Part shown: positions 8,920 through 17,399 of the stretch, in pieces | Position numbering within the stretch: position 1 is the stretch's first letter | How the letters are laid out: each line of letters opens with the position of its first letter | Assembly: GCF_041435055.1 (NCBI RefSeq) | Contig: NZ_CP108002.1 | Span: forward strand, 3,348,001 to 3,412,000 | From: Streptomyces sp. NBC_00341 | GTDB taxonomy: Bacteria > Actinomycetota > Actinomycetes > Streptomycetales > Streptomycetaceae | Length of the DNA stretch: 64,000 nt | Reading direction: 5' to 3' | Made by a program: the position numbers and the translations under genes | Notes under the pieces: generated by a model | Seen by the model: only the letters and a program-made list of their open reading frames with translations | Database searches by the model: none | Told to the model about the DNA's origin: nothing

Positions 8920-9387
8920 TCAGCCGCGCGTGCTGCGGACGAGCCAGGGGCTGAGCATGGTGCGGGCGATGAGCTCCTTGTACGTCTCGTCCCCGGGCAG
9001 CGCCACGACGAGCCAGCGGCCGGCCGGGAAGCGCTTGGCCTTCACGTGGGCCGTCCCGCCGTACACGGAGCGCAGGAACGCGGGTACGGAGTCGCGGGGG
9101 ATGTCGTTGAACTCCACCCCCTCGACGGTGATCTTCGCGTCGTCCTCGGGAAACACCTGAACGGTGACCACGGGCGTACCGCCCAGTTCGACGAACGCCT
9201 CGTGCGGCAGCGCCCCGCCCGCGTCGAGCACGGCGAAGGCGCCCGCGGAGGCACGCCGGGAGGTCTGGTCCGCACCGATGTCGTCGGTGACCGTCATCTC
9301 CAGCTCGTACGCGCGCGCGACCTCGCGGACGGCGGCGACGGCGGCCTCTGTGGTCGGCAGGTGTGGGTGTCCCATGCCGTCGATCAT
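8920..9387 (-). CDS. Uncharacterised conserved protein
   Basis: 155-residue soluble protein with a mixed alpha/beta look: helical N-terminus (TTEAAVAAVREVARAYEL), then several beta strands (VVTVQVFPED, KITVEGVEF) and a basic C-terminal region (HVKAKRFPAGRWLVVALPG). ATG 9387 is listed; an ATG at 9375 (MGHPHLP) is equally possible. I do not recognise the family and see no catalytic motif. It lies downstream of the sensor/NTPase module on the same strand but 50 bp beyond it, so co-expression is possible. Confidence 0.55.
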   Translation of the reverse strand: MIDGMGHPHLPTTEAAVAAVREVARAYELEMTVTDDIGADQTSRRASAGAFAVLDAGGALPHEAFVELGGTPVVTVQVFPEDDAKITVEGVEFNDIPRDSVPAFLRSVYGGTAHVKAKRFPAGRWLVVALPGDETYKELIARTMLSPWLVRSTRG

Positions 9388-9436
9388 GCCTCAGCGGGAA
9401 CGTACGACGCGAGGTCCGCCCGCGCCCCGCGGCGCC

Positions 9437-11080
9437 TCAGGGGCAGGAGCCGTCGAAGTTGTCCTCGTAGGTGCGGTAGACCCGGTCGGGCTTCTTGTCC
9501 TTGCCGTCCTTGCCGGCGGGGGCTGCGGCCGGGGGGTACTCGATGACGGGCACGGGCTTGCAGACGGCCCACTTCCGGGTGTCGGGGGAATCGTCGAAAC
9601 CGAAGGTGCCGCTGGCTCCGCGCATACAGTTCACGCAGCTCGCGCCCTTGTCGGTCCCCAGGATGTTCATGTTGACGACGGTGTTGTACACGTCGTCGTG
9701 GCTGGGCAGCTCGACGGCCCCCGGCTTCTTCTTGCGGTCTCCGCCCTTCCCCTCTCCCTCTTTGCCGTTGATGTCGTCGTACGCCCGGTCGGTGGCCTGG
9801 GCGAGCACGGTGAAGGCGTCGTGGTACATCACCGCATAGCCGTCGTCCAGGGGCTTCGCACCCCATGCCGGGTGCGAAGTCGGCATGGTCTTGCGGAGCT
9901 TCTCGAACTGCTCCAGGAAGCCCTGGGGCCCGGCCGGGAGCTGCGCGGGGTCCTTCCAGGACAGGGTGTCGACCGAGGCCGCGCCGACGAGGGTGATCCG
10001 GGCGGCACGCAGGTGCGCGGTGATCTCCGTCCCGGTCGACTCGGGGTCCATGCCGATCCCCACCTTGAGGATGCGGGTGGGCATGGTGTGGCTGCAGGAG
10101 GGCTCGCTCGCCAGCTGGTTCACCAGATGCGGCAGGTCGTGATCGCGGCCCGCGAAGAAGACCGTGTCCGCCTTGGTCAGGCAGATGCTCCGGGCCACGT
10201 CGGCGAAGCGCTGGGGGACGCCCTTGTCGTCACCGATGAGCCCCAGGTAGGACGCCTGGCGCTGCTTCAGCCCGTACTTCTTGCCGAAGTGCTTGAGGAA
10301 GACGTCCCGCAGGTCGGTGGAGTAGCTGTCCTGCTCCCGCCGGTCGGAGACCAGGAAGCCGGTGGCGCCCCCCGGGTTCTTCTCCAGGTACGACCCCAGC
10401 GCCCGCACCAGGAGGTCGTTGGAGGGTGAGGTCTTGAAGAAGTACCCGGCCTGCATCGTGGTCGACGTGAGTATCGGGCCGATCGTCGGAATCCGGTGCG
10501 CGGAAAGGGCCTTGGCCGCCGCGAGGGTGTCCGGGGTGCTGTTGGGCATACCGAAGACGCCGACCAGCGGTGACTCCTTGTCGGCGGCCATCGGCGCGAG
10601 CCGCTCGACGACGGGCCCCCAGTGGTCGAGGTCCTTCCCGTCGTTGGCCAGCAGCAGCTGGTACCGGGGCCCGGCCTGCGCGTTGGCCCGGAGCTGTGCC
10701 ACATGGGCACCGGCCAGCGCACGGGCGATCTGCGCCGCACTCATGGAGCTGGTGGCGTCCGTGGTGAACGGCATCATCAGGGCGACGCGCACGTAGGGGA
10801 TGTGCGCCTCGCCGTTCTCCGGGTCCTTCCAGCCCTTCTCGACGCGGGCGTTCTCGTCCGCCACATCGCGTATCAGGCCGTCCAGTTCGGGGTCGCCGTC
10901 CAAGGCCCCCGCGGTGACGCCGACACATTCCTTCGCCGCTTCCTCGAAGCCGTCACCGCATTTCTCCGGCAGCGCCCGTACGACCACGAAGGCGGCTGCC
11001 GCAAGCAGCACGACGACCACGACCAGGGCGATGGCCCTGTCTCCCGGGCCCATGGCCCGGATTCTGAAACGCTCCAGCAC
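9437..11080 (-). CDS. Membrane-anchored type I periplasmic-binding-fold protein (candidate sensor)
   Basis: 547 residues. GTG 11080 has GAGGAG 8 nt upstream, lying over the end of the preceding NTPase gene. A single membrane segment (about residues 16-35) is not followed by a lipobox, so the protein should stay anchored with its bulk outside. The ectodomain resembles receptor-family ligand-binding proteins of branched-chain amino-acid type: VALMMPFTTD, VVGVFGMPNST-like strand, IPTIGPILTSTTMQ, FLVSDRREQDSY, ITLVGAASVDTLSW. No permease or transport ATPase is encoded nearby, so a role in sensing rather than uptake is inferred. A Cys pair (SCVNCM) near the C-terminus is unusual. Third gene of a three-gene minus-strand module. 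Confidence 0.8.
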   Translation of the reverse strand: MLERFRIRAMGPGDRAIALVVVVVLLAAAAFVVVRALPEKCGDGFEEAAKECVGVTAGALDGDPELDGLIRDVADENARVEKGWKDPENGEAHIPYVRVALMMPFTTDATSSMSAAQIARALAGAHVAQLRANAQAGPRYQLLLANDGKDLDHWGPVVERLAPMAADKESPLVGVFGMPNSTPDTLAAAKALSAHRIPTIGPILTSTTMQAGYFFKTSPSNDLLVRALGSYLEKNPGGATGFLVSDRREQDSYSTDLRDVFLKHFGKKYGLKQRQASYLGLIGDDKGVPQRFADVARSICLTKADTVFFAGRDHDLPHLVNQLASEPSCSHTMPTRILKVGIGMDPESTGTEITAHLRAARITLVGAASVDTLSWKDPAQLPAGPQGFLEQFEKLRKTMPTSHPAWGAKPLDDGYAVMYHDAFTVLAQATDRAYDDINGKEGEGKGGDRKKKPGAVELPSHDDVYNTVVNMNILGTDKGASCVNCMRGASGTFGFDDSPDTRKWAVCKPVPVIEYPPAAAPAGKDGKDKKPDRVYRTYEDNFDGSCP

Positions 11081-11085
11081 CGTTC

Positions 11086-13194
11086 TCACTCCTCGCCGCG
11101 GAGAGGGCCGCGTCCGTAGTCGGGTCCGTGCGTCGGGCAGGGCCGCCGCTCGCGTACGGCGGCCGGCCAGGAGCGGGCCGCCTCGTTGAGCAGCGCCCGG
11201 CCCGACGGATGACGCATCGACAGGAAAGCCAGCTCGGAGCCGATGTCCTGGCACAGGTCGTCCATCGGTTCCGCGTACGTCTCGGACAGGTACCAGAGGG
11301 CGTGCAGCAGCCGGTTGACGGACCGGTGGATGTCGTCGGCCTCCGCGTACAGGTGGTCGTGGGCGCCCCGGGCGATCTCGGCACGGTGGTCGGTCCACAG
11401 GGCCCGGGGCGGGTGCGGGGCCGAGGCGATACGGGGCAGGGCGTCGAGCCAGCGGCCGGCCGGCCAGCTCCCGAAGTACTCCGTCAGCCTGCTCACCACC
11501 GGTTCCGCGTCCCCGACGGCGAGCACGTGCCGCAGGACGTCCTCCTCGTGGCCGGCTCCGCGCTCCTCGTGGTGCTGCCGCAACAGGCCGTGCAGGTCCG
11601 CCCAGCGCCGTCCCGGCCCGGCCTCCGCGCACGCCCGGCGGGCCTCGTGGACCAGGAGGGCCCGCAGGAAGGGGTCGGCCACGAATCCCGCCTGCGCACC
11701 GGGCCCGTCCCCGCCCGCTGCCTCCTCCCCGTCCCGCGGACCGTCGGTCCAGTGCTCCTCCTCCAGGTACCGGGCCGCGGTGGGGAGCCCCGCGCCGGGG
11801 AGTCCGCCGTCGGCGAGCACCGCCGCCGTGCTCAGGACCTGTGCGGCGGCCCGGTCACGCGCCAGGGCGAGCGGCGCCAGATGGGCGCGCAGCTGGGGCT
11901 GGGGGACGAGCCGCTCCAGGAGCACCTCACCCGCGGGCCTGCCCTCCCCGACGGGCAGGTCGAGCAGGGTCTCGGGGTCGACGGCCTGCCCGGCGCGGAC
12001 GACCGCCTCGCACAGCACCCGGCTGCCCTGGGGGTGCCCACGGGTGAGGGAGTACAGGGCGGACGGCAGATGGCGGGGCAGCGGCACCTGGGCCGCGTCG
12101 AGCATCAGCAGCAGGTCCGCGCGGCCCAGCGGGGACAGCGCGACCGTGAGCAGTCCGGCCGAGGGCGAAGAGGCCACGGCGCGCTCCCAGCCGGACTCGT
12201 GGGTGAGCTCGGGCAGTACCCGGGCCGTCGCGTCCGGGTAGCGGGCCGCGTCGTCGCCCAGCCGGGTCGCCACCACGACCAGGGGGTCCGGGACCTCGGA
12301 TCCGGGCGCGGCCCGGTGGTCGAGCACCAGACCGAGGAAGCGCCGCCCGGCCTCGGTGTGCGCGTTGTCCAACAGGACCAGCGGCCGGGGCGCCCGGTTG
12401 ACCCGCTGCCACCGCCCGTAGGCGTCGGCGAGGTCTTCGAGGAAGGCCGCGATCAGCGTGCGCTCGACGGCGTCCTGGAAGTCGCCGCCCTGGTGGAAGC
12501 GCAGGCTCAGCCGGATCAGGGCGGCCTCCCCGTCCTCCGAGCCGTTGGACCGGCTCCGGTACCACTGTTGCACCGACTTTCCGGCGCGGGCCCGCGCGTG
12601 CCGCCCGAAGTACTGCTGGACGACCGCCTCGGTGACGGGCGCCAGATCGTGCTGGCGCCGGTCCGGGTCCGCGAGGCGCTCACTGACGTCGTACGTCCAG
12701 TCCGTACCGTCCCCCTCGGCTCCCTCCGCCCCCTTCGCCAGGCCGCAGGCGACGAGCAGCCGCGCGATCCGGTCACGGGCCAGCGCCTGCTGCTCCTCGT
12801 CGCCCCGGTGCCAGCTGGATACGGCGAACAGCCCCGGCAGCAGCCGCGAGAAGCGGAGCCGCACGGCTCCCGGTACCGGCGGCGCGAGTCCGCAGGCCAG
12901 TTGCTCCAGGATCTCGACCACCGCGGAGGTGTTGGCCGTCGCCGGGCCGGGCCGGTGGGCCTGTTCGACCTGCGCGGCATCCACCCTTCCGAGCGGAATC
13001 CGCCCTCGGTAGGACGCGTCCAGGGCGTCGAGGACCGCGGTCCTGCCCATTCCGTGGCTGCCGGAGAGCAGCGTCAGGGGAAGGTCGCCCCGGTGCTCCT
13101 GGGGCACCAGTTCCCGCCGGTCCGGCGCCATGCCGACCAGGCGGGGAACCAGCCCCCGCACGATCGGATCCCGTGCGTACAAAGGCGTCCGCAT
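11086..13194 (-). CDS. Large P-loop NTPase with Arg-substituted Walker A
   Basis: 702 residues. A P-loop-like motif GSHGMGRT (residues 45-52) carries Arg where Walker A normally has Lys; a Walker-B-like strand PRPLVLLDNAH lies at about 270-279. Between them sits a region including SVQQWYRSRSNG; downstream are helical segments like the lid and helical-repeat parts of STAND/AAA ATPases, with Gly/Asp-rich low complexity near 490-510. It could be a STAND-like switch ATPase or orphan AAA protein. The stop is 5 bp before the start of the membrane sensor, and the wHTH gene is 85 bp upstream, so the three look co-transcribed. ATG 13194 has GGGGGAT at about 7 nt. No named family assigned. Confidence 0.75.
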   Translation of the reverse strand: MRTPLYARDPIVRGLVPRLVGMAPDRRELVPQEHRGDLPLTLLSGSHGMGRTAVLDALDASYRGRIPLGRVDAAQVEQAHRPGPATANTSAVVEILEQLACGLAPPVPGAVRLRFSRLLPGLFAVSSWHRGDEEQQALARDRIARLLVACGLAKGAEGAEGDGTDWTYDVSERLADPDRRQHDLAPVTEAVVQQYFGRHARARAGKSVQQWYRSRSNGSEDGEAALIRLSLRFHQGGDFQDAVERTLIAAFLEDLADAYGRWQRVNRAPRPLVLLDNAHTEAGRRFLGLVLDHRAAPGSEVPDPLVVVATRLGDDAARYPDATARVLPELTHESGWERAVASSPSAGLLTVALSPLGRADLLLMLDAAQVPLPRHLPSALYSLTRGHPQGSRVLCEAVVRAGQAVDPETLLDLPVGEGRPAGEVLLERLVPQPQLRAHLAPLALARDRAAAQVLSTAAVLADGGLPGAGLPTAARYLEEEHWTDGPRDGEEAAGGDGPGAQAGFVADPFLRALLVHEARRACAEAGPGRRWADLHGLLRQHHEERGAGHEEDVLRHVLAVGDAEPVVSRLTEYFGSWPAGRWLDALPRIASAPHPPRALWTDHRAEIARGAHDHLYAEADDIHRSVNRLLHALWYLSETYAEPMDDLCQDIGSELAFLSMRHPSGRALLNEAARSWPAAVRERRPCPTHGPDYGRGPLRGEE

Positions 13195-13279
13195 CGCCCA
13201 TCCCCCCGTTCCGCCGTCCTGCTCCGTCCTGCTCCGTCCGGTGCGGACCCCGCCCGCGTGTCCGCTGCCCCCGCCCGTG

Positions 13280-14266
13280 TCAGCCGCCGAGCATCCTGCC
13301 CAGTGCCTGGCCGACCGCGTCCATGAGGAGCTGCCGGCCGACCGTGTCGGGAGCGGAAGTCAGGCAGCCCCGAATCCGTTCCATCAGGCCGCGCTGCCGG
13401 TCCGGGGGCGGCTCGTCGTCGGGGACACCGCCGCCCGCCAGCGCGTTCGCGCTCCTCAGCAGGTCCGCGAGTGCCTCCGGATCGAGATCGAGTGCCGGCG
13501 CCAGCTCCGTGATGAGGCTGGCCAGACCGGCGGGCTGGAGCGCGGTGTGCATCTCGATGGAGGTGTGCACGCTGTGGTCGGAGTCGCCCTGGGTGAGGTT
13601 CTCGATCGTCCCGGCCTCTATGTGGGTGTGCTGGGCGGGCCGACGGTACTCACGCTGCTGTGCCACGTACGCCCCGATGTCCGTGACGCCGGCGAGCACG
13701 ACCGCGACGCCCTGCGAGGTGAGCGCCACGTGTGAGCCGACATCGTGGTGGAACGGCGGCCCCTCGCAGGTGATCAGCTCTTCGTCGGCCAGGTAGGTGA
13801 GGGCTCGGGCGACCTCGCTCCGGGAGAGGGCGTCGCCGAGGAAGAAGACGTCCGGCGAATCGAGGAAGCCGCTGATCCGCAACGGCTGCCGGTGCGTGTT
13901 GGCGTGGATCCAGTGCAGTACGGCCCGCGCCGCGTGGCGGGTCCGCTCGGCGGCGTTCGCCCGCAGGGCCTGGAGCCAACGGGCTCGCTCCGCCCCGGCG
14001 GCCCGCAGAGTGACCACGGGAGCCCCGGTCACCGCCCCCGGCCCGCCGACCGTCTCGATCAGCTCCTCGGCACACAGGTGGTCGACGAGAAGCCTCACCG
14101 CGCTCATGGGGATGCTCTGGAGAGCGCCGAACCCCGCACAGGAGACGTGCCGGTGCAGCGCACCCTCCGCCCTGTCCCAGACCCACAGCAGAAGGCGGGG
14201 ACCGTACCTGTCGACGTATGCGTCAAGGACGTCGTGGCCGGGTAACGCCGGTATGGGATCTGACAC
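13280..14266 (-). CDS. Tandem winged-helix-like protein, first gene of the NTPase/sensor module
   Basis: 328 residues from GTG 14266 (AGGA 8 nt upstream; a TTG at 14272 is an alternative start). Two segments look like winged helices: SAVRLLVDHLCAEELIETVG (about 55-75) and RSEVARALTYLADEELITCEG (about 150-170), each followed by a beta-wing. A beta-rich linker (HTHIEAGTIENLTQGDSD) then leads to a helical C-terminus ending GQALGRMLGG. That linker resembles Gly/Asn-rich spacers of bacterial conflict proteins, which is inference. No enzyme motif is visible. It heads the cluster, so it may be a DNA- or protein-binding regulator of the NTPase. Confidence 0.65.
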   Translation of the reverse strand: MSDPIPALPGHDVLDAYVDRYGPRLLLWVWDRAEGALHRHVSCAGFGALQSIPMSAVRLLVDHLCAEELIETVGGPGAVTGAPVVTLRAAGAERARWLQALRANAAERTRHAARAVLHWIHANTHRQPLRISGFLDSPDVFFLGDALSRSEVARALTYLADEELITCEGPPFHHDVGSHVALTSQGVAVVLAGVTDIGAYVAQQREYRRPAQHTHIEAGTIENLTQGDSDHSVHTSIEMHTALQPAGLASLITELAPALDLDPEALADLLRSANALAGGGVPDDEPPPDRQRGLMERIRGCLTSAPDTVGRQLLMDAVGQALGRMLGG

Positions 14267-14750
14267 AGACAAGGTCCTGTTCCTACTTGTTCTTCAACGG
14301 CTCAGCTGCCGCACCTACCCCAGCTTCATCCCCTCAATCAGCTTCGGCCCATGTGAGTGCGCGTCAACTTCGTTACAAAAAAAGGAATTGACGGCTCACA
14401 CGCCGGTCCCGAGCAGAACGGTCCGGGCGGAACCCGGCCTCGTACCGTGCCCGATTCCACCGGGTCGTGGCCGCCCACGACCTACGCGGCCACGACCCGG
14501 TGAGCCGCGACGCGGCGACCCACGACGTCTAAAGGCTTTTAAAGAACCAAGGGAAATAAACCCACCAAACCCAACCCCACCCCCGCCCGAAGTCCCGTCA
14601 CTCGCGCGGGTGACAAATGGCAACCTAGCTGGATTTGGGACGGGTTGGCTGGCATATGCTCGCCGCGACAACCACAGACATGAGACGGCCCCCGGCGAGA
14701 CGACAATCTCGACCGAGGGCCTGACCAACGAGGAAGAAGCAACCTTCCCG
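14267..14750. other. Divergent intergenic region with A/T-rich tract
   Basis: 484 bp separate two divergent starts. An unusually A/T-rich stretch (about 14370-14392, including seven consecutive A) and another (14530-14560, AAAGGCTTTTAAAG) stand out against the GC-rich background and may be promoter or protein-binding regions. A perfect 17-bp hairpin (listed separately) lies between them. No coding potential with a convincing start was found. Confidence 0.5.
14458..14502. repeat. Perfect 17-bp hairpin inside a divergent promoter region
   Basis: Arms CACCGGGTCGTGGCCGC (14458-14474) and its exact complement (14486-14502) with an 11-nt loop. It looks like a terminator, yet neither flanking gene is transcribed toward it, so either an unannotated short transcript ends here or it is a structured or protein-binding site. 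Confidence 0.7.
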
Positions 14751-15692
14751 ATGGATACCCCGCAGATTACCGCGCCCTCGTACGCCCAGCCCGGCGGTCC
14801 CCCCGGCCCCAACGACGGGCCGCGCGGCGTCACACCGACATCCGGTGTCATTCACGTCAACACCCGCCACGTCTCCGGCTTCACGGTCATCGGCAACCAC
14901 CTCGCCCAGCACCACGAGCTCTCCCTCGTCGCGATCGGGCTGGCCGCGCACATCCAGTCGCTGCCCGCCGGGGCGAAGGTCGGCATCAAGGTGCTCACCG
15001 ACCGCTTCCCGGAGAGCGAGGCCCGTATCGCCGCCGCCTTACGGGAGTTGGAGGCGAAGGGCTACCTGCACCGCAGCCGCGTACGCCTTCCCGAGGGCCG
15101 AGTGGTGACCCGGACGGTCTCGTACAACCAGCCGGGCAGCACCGACGTCTCGAAAACCCCCGCACCACGGCCCCGACCCGCTGCCCCACCGCAAGCGGCA
15201 CCCCCGAACCCCGTACAGCCGCCCGCTCCCGCTCCCGCCCCCGCACCCGCACCCGCACCCGCTCCCACCGCAGCGCCGTCCTCGCCCCTCCCCCATCCCC
15301 ACGCGCCCACCGAGGGTCTGCACCGGACGGCTGCCACCCTGCTGGCCGACCTGCGCCGCCGCGCACCCGAGCTCACGCTCTCCGAGGGTGACATCCGCGC
15401 ACTCACCCCGGGGGTCGCCACCTGGCTCGAACGCGACGCCCACCCCGACACCATCCGGCACGCCCTCACCGCCGACCTCCCCGTCCCCCTGAAACACCCG
15501 GCGAAGCTGCTCCGGCACCGGATCACCACCCGCCTCCCGGCACCGCTCCCCGGCACCGCGGACCTCACCGCGCCCCGCCGCAAGGTCGTCGTCATCCCGC
15601 TCCAGAACTGCGAGACCTGCGAGCGCGCCTTCCGGGCCACGGAACCGGGGCACTGCCGCGACTGCCGGACCGATCTCCCGGAGGCCGCCTAG
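14751..15692 (+). CDS. Helix-turn-helix DNA-binding protein with Pro/Ala linker and zinc-ribbon-like tail
   Basis: 313 residues. An N-terminal winged-helix unit of the type used in replication-initiator-like HTH proteins spans about residues 35-125: FTVIGNHLAQHHELSLVAIGLAAHIQSL, then RFPESEARIAAALRELEAKGYLHRSRV as recognition helix and wing. A 60-residue Pro/Ala linker with an AP dipeptide run (nt ~15225-15262) follows, then a helical domain (RTAATLLADLRRRAPELTLSE) and a C-terminal CETC-x12-CRDC zinc-ribbon-like motif. Likely a nucleoid or regulatory protein in Streptomyces; target unknown. Start ATG 14751 follows an AGGAAGAAG stretch. Confidence 0.8.
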   Translation: MDTPQITAPSYAQPGGPPGPNDGPRGVTPTSGVIHVNTRHVSGFTVIGNHLAQHHELSLVAIGLAAHIQSLPAGAKVGIKVLTDRFPESEARIAAALRELEAKGYLHRSRVRLPEGRVVTRTVSYNQPGSTDVSKTPAPRPRPAAPPQAAPPNPVQPPAPAPAPAPAPAPAPTAAPSSPLPHPHAPTEGLHRTAATLLADLRRRAPELTLSEGDIRALTPGVATWLERDAHPDTIRHALTADLPVPLKHPAKLLRHRITTRLPAPLPGTADLTAPRRKVVVIPLQNCETCERAFRATEPGHCRDCRTDLPEAA

Positions 15693-15736
15693 CAGGAACG
15701 GGACGCCCCTTGCCTCCGGGCACAGACGAGGAGCGC

Positions 15737-15762
15737 ATGCCGGTTATCGCGGCCGGCATCTC
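15737..15762. terminator. Weak hairpin between convergent genes
   Basis: ATGCCGG and CCGGCAT (7-bp arms) around an 11-nt centre lie between the stops at 15692 and 15805. A modest candidate for a shared terminator. Confidence 0.35.
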
Positions 15763-15804
15763 GCTGCCGTCCTGGTGGGCCTGCGAGGAGGCACTTCCGT
15801 ACCG

Positions 15805-16626
15805 TCAGAAGCGGTCGATCTCGTAGATCTTCTGGCCCGTGGACGAGTAGACCTGTGCATGGTCGGCGGTGTCGAAAGCGACCTTGTACGTGGCTTCGTT
15901 CGGACTCTGGGTCACTACGAGTGTGTAGCGGTCATCGGCGTCCGGGGTACTGGACATGGTGCAGGTCATCGGGCCGCCGATGTCCAGCGGGGCACCGTTG
16001 TCGTAGTAGAAGCCCGAACATCTACCGTCCTCGCCGAAGACCTTGGGGCTGGAGGAGCCGGAGGTCTTCCAGTTGCCGACCATGGCCGCCGAGCCGGACT
16101 TTTCTTCGCCGCCGGACGAAGCGGTGAGCGCCCGGATGCCGAAAAAGGCTGCGCCGAGCACCACGACGATCGTGATGACTGAGATCAGCGGGTTCTGCAC
16201 GACCTTGTTGATGATCTTGGTATTGGCTTTGATGTTGCCAAAGGTGGGGCCCGTAATGGCGGCTCCACCAGCCTGAACGCTACTTGACGGTCCATTGGTT
16301 GCCGCGGTGGTGCCGTCGCCGCCCGCCTGCGACGAGACAATGGCCTCCAGGGCCGCCGCGAACCGGGGGTCATGGTCTGCCGCGTCCTGGAGAGCGGTCT
16401 CGGCACGCGTACGCGCCGAAGGGGTGGGGTCACCGTTCTGCTGCGACTCGGACACCAGCCGCTGGATTGCCGGGTCCGTGCCCAACTTGGCTTCCACGAC
16501 ATCCCACAGCCGCTGCGTGGTCAGCTCCAGCGCGCGGTCCGTGACCCCGTTGAGCTCCCTCCCCGCTCTTCGCGCCTTTCCCGCTGCCCACGCGATCAGC
16601 ATTCCGACCACGACTTCCATGCCCAT
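15805..16626 (-). CDS. Single-pass membrane protein of unknown function
   Basis: 273 residues. The N-terminal ~100 residues are helical and cytoplasmic (AWAAGKARRAGRELNGVTDRALE, then ALQDAADHDPRFAAALEAIV), a Gly/Ser/Thr-rich spacer follows (GGAAITGPTFGNIKANTKI), one membrane segment spans about 147-166, and an extracytoplasmic beta-rich domain (MVGNWKTSGSSSPKVFGEDGRCSG) with two Cys ends the protein. The external part resembles small lipocalin-like binding modules, which is a guess. AAGGA 6-7 nt before ATG 16626 supports the start. It lies 60 bp downstream of a lipoprotein gene on the same strand. Confidence 0.7.
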   Translation of the reverse strand: MGMEVVVGMLIAWAAGKARRAGRELNGVTDRALELTTQRLWDVVEAKLGTDPAIQRLVSESQQNGDPTPSARTRAETALQDAADHDPRFAAALEAIVSSQAGGDGTTAATNGPSSSVQAGGAAITGPTFGNIKANTKIINKVVQNPLISVITIVVVLGAAFFGIRALTASSGGEEKSGSAAMVGNWKTSGSSSPKVFGEDGRCSGFYYDNGAPLDIGGPMTCTMSSTPDADDRYTLVVTQSPNEATYKVAFDTADHAQVYSSTGQKIYEIDRF

Positions 16627-16685
16627 GTGTTGTCCTTCTGCCAGTGATCAAGATGACGCCGGTGGCACGTTGAAGCCCTGGGCTG

Positions 16686-17399
16686 CTACTTCGCTTCGAC
16701 GGTGTAGGCGCAGTCCTCGTCGTACAGGGTCGAGGCCGGCACGAAGGCGGAGTCCTTGCTGACGACATCGCACCCGACGTTGTCCACCGTCACGCTGATG
16801 GACTTCCACGGCCCGGAGTCGCCGAATCCGTCGGGGCTGTTCGGAGTGATCTCTGTTTCGAACAGGCCCTGCGCGGTGATCGGTCCCTTCGCGTCGCTGT
16901 GCACGTACGTGGTAACGGACTCCTGGTTTCCGTCGCAAAGGCTCATGTCGTCCGCGTCGACGGAAACGGTCTGTTGGGAGGCCTCCGGCCAGGTGAAGCC
17001 CTTGACCGTTCTGGGGGTCAGCTCAGTGGTGATCGCCACCAGGGCACGTTGCACACTGTCACCCGGTATGTAGGCGGCGCACTGCTCCTCCATGCCCGGC
17101 GGAGTGACACCGGCCTCGTAGATGACGTGCGGCGCGATGGTCACCTTGAGCGTCGCCTGGTAGCCGTCGTGGTTCGTGATGTTCAGGACCAGCTTCCGCC
17201 CGGCGGCCGGGACCGGTGACTCGGACGACGTCGAGGGCGAAGGTGACACCGGTGGAGCGGCGGGCGTGGACCCGGCCGCGGTGGACGACGACTCCGGCGT
17301 GCTGTTTGCGCTGTCGGCCGGCTCCTGCGTCGAGCCGCAGGCCGCGACGGGTAACAGGCAGGTGAACAGAGCTCCGGCAGCCAGCCAAGTTCTGGGCAT
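16686..17399 (-). CDS. Secreted lipoprotein of unknown function
   Basis: 237 residues from ATG 17399. A classic lipoprotein signal (basic start, hydrophobic core, lipobox LPVAAC with Cys about residue 21) directs attachment to the outer face of the membrane. A Ser/Thr/Pro-rich spacer of about 45 residues precedes a beta-rich domain starting KLVLNITNHDGYQATLKVTI with several Cys (EQCAAY, SLCDGN, GCDVV, EDCAY). I do not recognise the domain. GGGGAT 6-7 nt upstream supports this start; an in-frame ATG at 17423 would place the signal internally. Likely co-transcribed with the membrane protein downstream. Confidence 0.75.
   Translation of the reverse strand: MPRTWLAAGALFTCLLPVAACGSTQEPADSANSTPESSSTAAGSTPAAPPVSPSPSTSSESPVPAAGRKLVLNITNHDGYQATLKVTIAPHVIYEAGVTPPGMEEQCAAYIPGDSVQRALVAITTELTPRTVKGFTWPEASQQTVSVDADDMSLCDGNQESVTTYVHSDAKGPITAQGLFETEITPNSPDGFGDSGPWKSISVTVDNVGCDVVSKDSAFVPASTLYDEDCAYTVEAK

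Noticed and set aside
9600..9640. CxxC in the membrane sensor considered as a haem-binding site
   Set aside because: The sequence is CVNCM, without the His of a CxxCH motif.
9437..11080. Substrate-binding protein of an ABC importer
   Set aside because: No permease or transport ATPase genes are adjacent and the protein has a membrane anchor instead of a lipobox; treated as a candidate sensor.
15228..15262. Short tandem repeats resembling a CRISPR-like array
   Set aside because: Simple Ala-Pro codon repetition inside the HTH protein gene, with no spacers.
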